NCBI GenBank assembly: GCA_003446295.1
Contig: DMBB01000043.1
Coordinates: 1 to 7,707, forward strand
From: Erysipelotrichaceae bacterium
GTDB taxonomy: Bacteria; Bacillota_I; Bacilli_A; Erysipelotrichales; Erysipelotrichaceae
DNA length: 7,707 nucleotides
Direction of reading: 5' to 3'
Under the pieces are notes generated by a model. That model saw only the letters and a program-made list of their open reading frames with translations. It was not told the origin of the DNA and did not search any database. Made by a program: the position numbers and the translations under genes. This document shows, one piece after another, positions 1-5,280 of this stretch (positions are counted from its first letter, which is position 1; each line of letters begins with the position of its first letter).

Positions 1-22
1 TACTGATGAGTTTATAACAACC

Positions 23-54
23 GCATCCCGGGGTCACCCCGGGATGCTGTTTTT
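23..54 (+). terminator. Strong intrinsic terminator of a + strand gene lying left of the window
   Basis: A perfect 11-bp stem (23-33 paired with 37-47, arms GCATCCCGGGG and CCCCGGGATGC) closes a TCA loop and is followed on the + strand by TGTTTTTG. This is a textbook Rho-independent terminator reading rightward. The gene it serves lies off the left edge; possible last stops are TGA TGA at 4-9 or TAA at 15-17 in different frames, too little to call a CDS. On the - strand the same hairpin lies 22 bases after the MerR gene stop, but the sequence after it there has no T run. Termination of the MerR transcript here is therefore possible but weaker. Confidence 0.85.
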
Positions 55-68
55 GTATTCAGACAGAT

Positions 69-812
69 TTAACGTTCTGATATTTCAAACTCGACCGTGG
101 ACAGGTCTTCTTCCCGGGTACAGGAGTCTCCCAGCACCATGGAAATAAATACATCGCCGCAAACACGATATCCTTCTGATTCGATCGTCCGGATCATCGG
201 CAGGATCATATTTCTGCCGATCACGATATCCGGCTGGAAGCGGCGCAGGAAATGCATGAATGTGCCTTCTTGATAAGATGTGCAGGTGAGCTTTGATCCG
301 ACCGGTTTCAGAAACAGCATGCCCTGTTCCTGCGGGTATTCTTCCAGCTCCAGATTTTCATTCCGGATCAGGAATGCAGGCCGTGCGCTGTTGTACCCAT
401 ACAGGTCCGCGAAATACCTGACATCCGTTCTCGGGTAATAATAAAGCTCTCCGTGCCTGACGATCTCGTGATCGATCCCTTCGGATGCCATGCGGAATAT
501 GCTTTTCATATTTTCCGCATAATCCATCTGCTGCAGAAGACGCAGCTGTTCTTCTTTCAGACGGCTGACTGCCTGCTCCATCTCATTGCAGAAAACTTCC
601 GGATCATTCTGCTTTAAAAGCTCTGATATGGTATCCAGCTCAATGCCCAGGCAGCTGTATTGTCTGGCTGTTACCAGAAGCAGAAGGTCATGGCTGCTGT
701 AATCACGGTATCCGTTTTTTTTTCTTGCTGGATGAATGATCCCCTTCTTTTCATAAAAGCGGATCATGTCTCTGGATATTCCGGTATATTCACTTGCCTG
801 TTTGATGTTCAT
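69..812 (-). CDS. MerR-family transcriptional regulator with C-terminal effector-binding-like domain
   Basis: This is a predicted cytoplasmic DNA-binding regulator of 247 residues. Residues 1-70 form the MerR winged helix-turn-helix: MNIKQASEYTGIS is the recognition helix region, followed by IRFYEKKGII, P.R and NGYRDYS, the family hallmark. Residues 75-115 are charged and heptad-like, matching the antiparallel dimerisation helix. Residues 120-247 (GELYYYPRTDVRYF to VEFEIS) resemble in length and strand pattern the GyrI/BmrR-type ligand-binding domain, so sensing of a small, perhaps hydrophobic, compound is inferred. No conserved cysteine cluster of metal sensors is seen. I chose ATG 812 because the HTH begins there and AGG lies 7 bases and GAGG 11 bases upstream. 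The open frame continues back to 941, but that stretch crosses a terminator and the end of the neighbouring gene. The target promoter is unknown. The upstream membrane-protein gene on the same strand is a candidate partner. Family assignment is firm; ligand and targets are not. Confidence 0.9.
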   Translation of the reverse strand: MNIKQASEYTGISRDMIRFYEKKGIIHPARKKNGYRDYSSHDLLLLVTARQYSCLGIELDTISELLKQNDPEVFCNEMEQAVSRLKEEQLRLLQQMDYAENMKSIFRMASEGIDHEIVRHGELYYYPRTDVRYFADLYGYNSARPAFLIRNENLELEEYPQEQGMLFLKPVGSKLTCTSYQEGTFMHFLRRFQPDIVIGRNMILPMIRTIESEGYRVCGDVFISMVLGDSCTREEDLSTVEFEISER

Positions 813-828
813 AAGCTTACCTGTCCTC

Positions 829-834
829 ATTATA
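829..834 (-). promoter_or_regulatory. Possible -10 box (TATAAT) for the MerR gene
   Basis: A perfect TATAAT reads leftward at 834-829, just after the terminator T run of the upstream gene. A start about 7 bases further on would give a leader of only about 10 bases before ATG 812, with the AGG at 822-820 at its very start. No good -35 hexamer is seen at 16-19 bases because that position is occupied by the terminator stem. The box may be fortuitous, with the gene instead read through from upstream. Confidence 0.35.
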
Positions 835-842
835 AAAGGGAG

Positions 843-870
843 AAAAAAACCGGAGGTTTTTCTCCTCCGG
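843..870 (-). terminator. Intrinsic terminator of the small membrane-protein gene
   Basis: On the - strand CCGGAGG (870-864), a 7-base A-rich loop and CCTCCGG (856-850) form a 7-bp stem followed by seven T (849-843). It begins 9 bases after the TAA stop at 880-882. It separates the membrane-protein gene from the MerR gene, so co-transcription of the two would depend on read-through. Confidence 0.85.
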
Positions 871-879
871 GATGTCTGT

Positions 880-1398
880 TTATCTGTTGAACATGAATTC
901 GCGTTTGCCGAAATAAGACTTATTGACAAGGTAATAAGCAATTCCGATACCGAACAGACTGATATAGGACATGATCTCTCTGCCTGTCATCGTAACTCCG
1001 TAATAGCCGGATAAGATCGCATACAGCAGGTGGTAGACCATGGTCACGCATACTGAAGTCAGATTGAACTTCAGAAGCAGTGACGGAGCGCCTGTCTTGA
1101 AGCCGGACAGCTGAAATCTTGTATAGATGGCAAAGGCAGCCATGAAGATCCCGGCAGCGCCGAACAGCAAATTAATGATGCGGAATGGCGGAAACTGGGC
1201 GTAAAAAGCTGATGCACCGCCCGGTTCTGAAGCGTACACATTCCCGGTCAGATACAGATATGCATTGGACAGTTCCGACAGTGCAGTCAGGAAGAGCTGA
1301 CAGTAAATCAGAAATTTAAACCAGTTCATCGGCAGCTGCGGTGTGCTTTTTCTGGCGGCCTGTCTTTGAACATGGCTGTAATTGTTTGAATTTGCCAT
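880..1398 (-). CDS. Small four-helix membrane protein, function unknown
   Basis: This 172-residue protein is not one I can assign to a function. Four hydrophobic segments are visible at about 26-50, 72-94, 107-130 and 142-158. A short hydrophilic N-terminus (residues 1-24, rich in Asn, Gln, Arg and Lys) precedes them. The longer loop at 51-71 (Gly, Ser, Pro, Tyr) would lie opposite the N-terminus. The tail has the pattern YLVNKSYFGKREFMF, recalling the N..YF.KR..(L/M)F ending I associate with small uncharacterised Bacillota membrane proteins; this resemblance is from memory. The ATG at 1398 has a perfect GGAGG 7 bases upstream and a TATAAT further up. Its own terminator follows the stop. It is divergent from the glycosyltransferase operon and upstream of the MerR gene on the same strand, so regulation by MerR is conceivable but unproven. 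It is a real gene on ribosome site, promoter and terminator; the role is unknown. Confidence 0.8.
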   Translation of the reverse strand: MANSNNYSHVQRQAARKSTPQLPMNWFKFLIYCQLFLTALSELSNAYLYLTGNVYASEPGGASAFYAQFPPFRIINLLFGAAGIFMAAFAIYTRFQLSGFKTGAPSLLLKFNLTSVCVTMVYHLLYAILSGYYGVTMTGREIMSYISLFGIGIAYYLVNKSYFGKREFMFNR

Positions 1399-1405
1399 TT
1401 TGAAA

Positions 1406-1410
1406 CCTCC
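1406..1410 (-). promoter_or_regulatory. Ribosome binding site GGAGG of the membrane-protein gene
   Basis: GGAGG reads leftward at 1410-1406, seven bases before ATG 1398. The match and spacing are optimal and fix the start of the 172-residue protein. Confidence 0.85.
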
Positions 1411-1424
1411 GGATCAACTTTAAC

Positions 1425-1453
1425 ATTATACCCTTTTCATCTGTTGTTTTACA
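1425..1453 (-). promoter_or_regulatory. Promoter of the membrane-protein gene
   Basis: A perfect TATAAT lies at 1430-1425. Seventeen bases upstream is TGTAAA (1453-1448), only a 3-of-6 match to TTGACA. Predicted initiation near 1418 leaves a leader of about 20 bases that carries the GGAGG site, which supports the call. The -35 position coincides with the reverse complement of the -35 used by the divergent operon. Confidence 0.6.
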
Positions 1454-1478
1454 CGATACTTTTGCTTAAGTGTATAAT
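1448..1478 (+). promoter_or_regulatory. Promoter of the glycosyltransferase operon, -10 directly before the start codon
   Basis: TTTACA (1448-1453, 5 of 6 to TTGACA) and a perfect TATAAT (1473-1478) are separated by 19 bases, longer than the ideal 17. The -10 ends only seven bases before ATG 1486. Initiation would therefore fall at or beside the A of the start codon, implying a leaderless mRNA. The long spacer is a property also seen at MerR-activated promoters, but no clear inverted repeat was seen in it. Confidence 0.55.
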
Positions 1479-1485
1479 TGTATCT

Positions 1486-3453
1486 ATGAGAACGATCGGA
1501 CTGACGCTGTTCTATGACACTGAACTGCTCATAGTATTATTCCGCATACTCCTTGTATCCGCGCTGATATGGCTGTTTTTCCGTTTTGCGCCGATCAGAT
1601 GGAAGCGGGAGAAGCTTCCGCCGAAAACAAAAACATTTATCAGGGTCTCACGCAGAAAACCTGTATGGACCAAACGTGACTGGTTTTACGTATGCATGAT
1701 CACTGCTGCATATGCTGTGGTATCGCTGCATCAGCTTGGCAGCAGGATATTCCCGTCCACGACATGGCAGCCCTCTGCCACACCGCAGTCAGTGGTCCTG
1801 CACTTTACGGAAGCCACTCATTTTGATGCGGTATATGCCGTGTACGGGGAAGGCGACAACAACAGCAATCCTGACGCCTACCAGCTCGGCTTTCACGATA
1901 TCCTTCTGGAAGGATCCTCTGATCTTTCCATATGGGAACCTGTAGCCACATTATCCAAAGGCAGCATCTATCAGTATACGATCACCAAGGGTGACTGGGA
2001 TTATCCGTATATCCGTGTCACAAGCTCCAGCAAGAACGATACGCTGACGGAACTGGCGTTCAAGGCAGTCGGTGCCGAGCGCCTGCTGAGCGTTGAAGTG
2101 GAAGCGGACGAATACAGTTCAGGTAAGTATCCCGGCTCATTGATGATCGATGAGCAGGATCTTGTCTGCCTGGATCCGATTTATTATGACGAAGGCTATT
2201 TCGATGAAGTCTATCATCCGCGCAATGCCTGGGAGATCGCCAACGGACAGCGTATGTATGCGACCGTGCATCCGCTGCTGGGCACGACATTGATGGCAGT
2301 GTCTATCAAGCTGCTGGGCATGAATCCGTTTGCCTGGAGACTGCCCGGGGCTTTGACGGGCATTCTGCTTGTGCCGCTGTTCTATGCGGTATGCAAGGAG
2401 CTGTTCCGCAGAAGCAGGTACAGTGCCTGGGGAACGATCCTGTTCGCAGCTGACTTCATGCATCTGACAACATCCAGGATCGGTACGCTGGAACCGTTCA
2501 GCGTCTTCTTCATCCTGTTCATGTTCCTGTATATGATCCGTTACTACTACACCGGATTCTACGATACGCCCCTGAAGGAACAGATGAAGCTGCTGTGTCT
2601 CAGCGGGATCATGATGGGACTCGGCATTGCCACGAAATGGACTGCCTGCTACAGTGCGGTCGGACTGGCAATCATCCTCTTCAGCAATCTGTTCCAGAGA
2701 TGGCGTGAATACAATACAGCAATGAAAAAACTCAGAAGGCCCAGACAGTTAAGTCCTCGGGAACGTCAGCTGTGCATGATCATCCGTGATGTATTCATGA
2801 AGCATCTCTTCATCACGATCCTCTGGTGCTTTGTCTTCTTTATCTTTATCCCCATTATCATTTACTGGGTATCCTATATCCCGACGCATGTCTGGAGAGA
2901 CGGCTACAGCATTGCCAATGTCTGGAAACAGATCATGTATATCTACAATTACCACATCAATCTGGAAGCGACGCATCCTTATCAGAGCACATGGTATCAG
3001 TGGATCCTTGACCTGCGTCCCATCTGGTATTTCGGCAAAGCAGACAAGAGCGGTCTTTATCACTCGATCGCCTGCTTCAGCAATCCCCTGCTGTGCTGGG
3101 CTGGGTTCTTCTCCATCTTCTTCACGCTCTGGCATGCACTGCGTCACCGTGACAGCGAAGCTTATATCATCGTCATCGGTTATCTTACCGCTTACCTTCC
3201 ATGGGTATCGCTGGTACAGCGCTGCGTATTCGCATATCACTTCTATCCGACAAGCTTGTTCATGATCCTTTCGGTTGTGCATACATTCAGAACGCTGCTG
3301 CGTGCTGACAGGAAATACATCGTATACATCAGACTGTTTACGGTATTATGCGTCATTCTGTTCTTCCTGTTCCTGCCCGCAACAGCAGGCTTCGGAACAG
3401 AGCGCGCATACATTCATTTCCTCGAATGGCTGCCGGGGTGGTACTTCGGATGA
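1486..3453 (+). CDS. Protein O-mannosyltransferase-like glycosyltransferase (GT39 / PMT family)
   Basis: This is a 655-residue polytopic enzyme predicted to transfer a sugar from a polyprenyl-phosphate carrier to an extracytoplasmic acceptor. PMT hallmarks appear in order: the catalytic Asp-Glu in FDEVYHPR (239-246, D240 and E241), HPLLG (262-266), WRLPGALTG, SRIGTLEP (330-337), GLGIATKWT (378-386), HPYQSTWYQW with RPIWYF (497-516), NPLLCWAG, and YLPW..L.QR..F.YHFYP (570-588). An extra N-terminal membrane helix (about 14-34) and a basic stretch precede the usual KRDW-plus-helix start near residue 64. About 125 residues (87-211) are inserted between that helix and the Asp-Glu loop; with SSDLSIWEPVATL and YPYIRVT they look like a discoidin-type beta sandwich. 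The ATG at 1486 was chosen because an earlier in-frame TTG (1444) lies upstream of the promoter; neither has a Shine-Dalgarno. The next gene overlaps its stop. Family is certain; donor sugar and acceptor are unknown, and 'mannosyl' comes only from the family name. Confidence 0.9.
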   Translation: MRTIGLTLFYDTELLIVLFRILLVSALIWLFFRFAPIRWKREKLPPKTKTFIRVSRRKPVWTKRDWFYVCMITAAYAVVSLHQLGSRIFPSTTWQPSATPQSVVLHFTEATHFDAVYAVYGEGDNNSNPDAYQLGFHDILLEGSSDLSIWEPVATLSKGSIYQYTITKGDWDYPYIRVTSSSKNDTLTELAFKAVGAERLLSVEVEADEYSSGKYPGSLMIDEQDLVCLDPIYYDEGYFDEVYHPRNAWEIANGQRMYATVHPLLGTTLMAVSIKLLGMNPFAWRLPGALTGILLVPLFYAVCKELFRRSRYSAWGTILFAADFMHLTTSRIGTLEPFSVFFILFMFLYMIRYYYTGFYDTPLKEQMKLLCLSGIMMGLGIATKWTACYSAVGLAIILFSNLFQRWREYNTAMKKLRRPRQLSPRERQLCMIIRDVFMKHLFITILWCFVFFIFIPIIIYWVSYIPTHVWRDGYSIANVWKQIMYIYNYHINLEATHPYQSTWYQWILDLRPIWYFGKADKSGLYHSIACFSNPLLCWAGFFSIFFTLWHALRHRDSEAYIIVIGYLTAYLPWVSLVQRCVFAYHFYPTSLFMILSVVHTFRTLLRADRKYIVYIRLFTVLCVILFFLFLPATAGFGTERAYIHFLEWLPGWYFG

Positions 3454-5132
3454 AGCGTCATACAGCACATCGCGGAAAGTATCTGATCGCCGCACTGATC
3501 CTGTCTTTGATCTTTGTCTATCCATGGCTGTTCAAAGACTTTGTCGGCGTGGAACACGATACATTCTTCCATCTCTCACGCATCCAGGGACTTGCGGAAG
3601 CGATCAGCCGCGGCGATCTGCTGCCGGCAATATACCCGTACAAAAACAATGGATACGGCTATGCCAGTCCGCTGTTCTACTGCGATATCCTTGTATATCC
3701 TGCCGCCCTGCTCTATCTGCTGCATGTGCCGCTGTCATACTGCTATATCGCAATGATCTGGCTGTATACATTTATTACAGCATACACATGCCAGAAACTG
3801 TTCAGCAGACTGACAGGTCACTTTACAGCCTCACTGGCCGTAACGATCGCATACCTGTTCTGCAATTACAGGATCACAGATGTATTTGTCAGAAGCGCTG
3901 TCGGCGAGACAGCAGCCATGATGTTTCTGCCGGTGCTGCTGAGCGGACTGTATGAAGTGTTATGGAACGATCATCCGGAAAGATGGTATCTGCTGACGAT
4001 CGGACTTGCAGGGCTCATCTGGTGTCATAATCTGACGTTCCTCATGGGTGCTGTACTGTTTGTCATCATGGCATTCATGCGAAGCTTCTGGAAAGACCCT
4101 CGTATATTCAAAGCACTGTTCTATGGCGCGTTCACCGCCTTCCTGCTGACCGCATGGTTTACCATACCGATGCTCGAGCAGGTATTCTCGCAGAAGCTTT
4201 ATGTCAGCTGGTATGCAAAGCACAGCGACCTTGAAGCAGGCTCCCTGACATGGTGGAAATATCTTGTCAACCGTACGGTATTCGGCTACTCCGGACAGCA
4301 GTATGAAAAGGACAAGGCAATGGTCGTCAATCCGGGATACTTCCTGATGATCATGCCGGTCCTGTATCCCGAGGTCTCAAAGAAAAAGGATTCATTCCCT
4401 TACGCATGCATGATCCTGGGATACATCTTCCTGTTCCTGCCATGTGCGCTCGTTCCGTGGAAATACCTCTCATTTCTGCGTGTACTGCAGTTCCCGTGGC
4501 GTCTGATCACGCTGGCAGGCATCCTGCTGAGCGTACCTGCTGCAGCGGTATTATCCCGTCTCAACAGGGAAGTGTGGATCGCCGTATTCATGACAGTACT
4601 GCTGTGTGAAGGCGTATGGCATCTGAATCCTGTATTTGACAGGACATTCGGCATTACCTCGGAAACAGTCTATGAAGACATTACCGGAGGGAAACTGTGC
4701 GATCCGTATTATTCCGCATCATATATGAGAGTCGAACTGGCAGGCGGTGATTATCTGCCGATGGCATCTCCTGACTTCAGAAAATACGAACCGGCTGTCA
4801 GAAATACAGACCAGGAGATCCTGCCCGTCGAATATACAAAAACAGGAAATGAAGTGCAGATCAACGTACCGGTAGAATATGCCGGTACAAAGATCGAGCT
4901 ACCTCTGACCTGGTACAAAGGATACCGTGTATACAGATCAGATGGAACTCTGACAGCGGTCGAATGCGCATCGGATGAGCGCGCGCTCGTCAGCTTTGTC
5001 CCTCAGAAAGCAGGTACTTATATCTGCCGATATGAGTCTACATTCCTGCGCAGGATTTGCATTGCTGTATCACTGCTTGCTCATTGTGCACTGATCGCAT
5101 ACGCAGTATTCAAAAAGATCAGAACCAGCTGA
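3450..5132 (+). CDS. Polytopic membrane protein, 6-pyruvoyl-tetrahydropterin synthase-related / GT-C-like family
   Basis: This 560-residue integral membrane protein has about ten hydrophobic segments, a C-terminal soluble region (about 400-530) and a last helix (533-553). It matches, from recalled motifs, the bacterial family named '6-pyruvoyl-tetrahydropterin synthase-related', which despite its name looks like GT-C glycosyltransferases and YfhO-type proteins. Supporting motifs are EHDTFFHLSRI (35-45, His-Asp in the first outer loop), GYGYASPLFYCD (68-79), YRITDVFVRSAVGE (140-153), LQFPWRLI (346-353) and PLTWYKGYRV near 485-494. The ATG at 3450 overlaps the preceding TGA as ATGA, with a GGGGTGG-like purine run just upstream, so translation is probably coupled. 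The frame opens earlier (3348), but that part lies inside the mannosyltransferase gene and lacks the family sequence. Pairing with a GT39 enzyme suggests a joint role in cell-envelope or exported-protein glycosylation. No pterin chemistry should be inferred. The exact reaction is unknown. Confidence 0.8.
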   Translation: MKRHTAHRGKYLIAALILSLIFVYPWLFKDFVGVEHDTFFHLSRIQGLAEAISRGDLLPAIYPYKNNGYGYASPLFYCDILVYPAALLYLLHVPLSYCYIAMIWLYTFITAYTCQKLFSRLTGHFTASLAVTIAYLFCNYRITDVFVRSAVGETAAMMFLPVLLSGLYEVLWNDHPERWYLLTIGLAGLIWCHNLTFLMGAVLFVIMAFMRSFWKDPRIFKALFYGAFTAFLLTAWFTIPMLEQVFSQKLYVSWYAKHSDLEAGSLTWWKYLVNRTVFGYSGQQYEKDKAMVVNPGYFLMIMPVLYPEVSKKKDSFPYACMILGYIFLFLPCALVPWKYLSFLRVLQFPWRLITLAGILLSVPAAAVLSRLNREVWIAVFMTVLLCEGVWHLNPVFDRTFGITSETVYEDITGGKLCDPYYSASYMRVELAGGDYLPMASPDFRKYEPAVRNTDQEILPVEYTKTGNEVQINVPVEYAGTKIELPLTWYKGYRVYRSDGTLTAVECASDERALVSFVPQKAGTYICRYESTFLRRICIAVSLLAHCALIAYAVFKKIRTS

Positions 5133-5152
5133 ACAGTACAGCAGTTCTGATC
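5112..5152 (-). terminator. Intrinsic terminator of the GH13 glucosidase gene, inside the convergent coding end
   Basis: Reading leftward, GTTCTGATC and GATCAGAAC (5144-5152 with 5117-5125) make a perfect 9-bp stem. An inner 4-bp stem (5128-5131 with 5139-5142) caps it. TTTTT follows immediately at 5116-5112. It lies about 120 bases beyond the glucosidase stop. The hairpin spans the TGA stop of the opposing membrane-protein gene, and the T run is the complement of the A run in its two lysine codons near the C-terminus. Confidence 0.7.
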
Positions 5153-5172
5153 ATCGATATCTGAAGATCCTG

Positions 5173-5207
5173 AACGCAAAACTTCAGAAAATTGATCGTT
5201 TTGCGTT
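5173..5207. other. Perfect 10-bp inverted repeat between two convergent terminators
   Basis: AACGCAAAAC (5173-5182) pairs with GTTTTGCGTT (5198-5207) around a 15-base loop. Neither strand has a T run directly after it, so it is not an obvious terminator by itself. It lies in the shared 3' untranslated region of both converging transcripts. It may stabilise 3' ends or bind a protein, but no function is shown. Confidence 0.5.
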
Positions 5208-5236
5208 TAGAATGCATCAATTGTGGGTACAGAACT

Positions 5237-5280
5237 GCTCTGCAGATGTTTCTCAGCATCTGCAGGGCTCTTTATTTTCT
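5237..5280 (+). terminator. Intrinsic terminator of the glycosyltransferase operon, overlapping the glucosidase stop
   Basis: A 12-bp stem (5237-5248 with 5257-5268, core CTGCAGATG / CATCTGCAG, one G-T wobble) closes an 8-base loop. On the + strand TCTTTATTTTCT follows. The T-rich tail covers the TAA stop (5274-5272) and last codons of the convergent GH13 gene. It lies about 105 bases after the stop of the 560-residue membrane-protein gene. Leftward, the same stem is followed by AGTTCTG, so it terminates mainly rightward transcription. Confidence 0.75.

Noticed and set aside
813..941. N-terminal extension of the MerR gene up to 941
   Set aside because: The extension overlaps the terminator and last codons of the upstream gene, is not MerR-like, and the HTH begins exactly at ATG 812.
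1444..1485. TTG start at 1444 for the mannosyltransferase
   Set aside because: It lies upstream of the -35/-10 pair (1448-1478), has no ribosome site, and translates promoter sequence.
165..1910. Short repeat CGATATCCTTCTG found near 167 and near 1897
   Set aside because: Both copies are in unrelated coding sequence with different flanks; a 13-base match within 7.7 kb of similar codon use is not evidence of a mobile or regulatory repeat.
2831..3265. + strand reading frame in another phase within the mannosyltransferase
   Set aside because: It is Ser-rich, matches no family and has no start signal; the PMT frame in the same bases is clearly the real one.
2749..3282. Long - strand reading frame (177 codons) opposite the mannosyltransferase
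   Set aside because: It is antisense to strongly conserved PMT motifs, has low-complexity charged composition and no ribosome site; it is a codon-bias shadow.
3348..3449. Earlier start for the 560-residue membrane protein
   Set aside because: The extra 34 residues are an out-of-frame reading of the mannosyltransferase C-terminus; ATG 3450 gives the standard ATGA overlap and a Lys/Arg-rich membrane-protein start.
3275..3955. 226-codon + strand frame spanning the junction of the two glycosyltransferase genes
   Set aside because: It is a Cys/Ser/Arg-rich shadow overlapping two well-supported genes; no membrane or domain pattern and no ribosome site.
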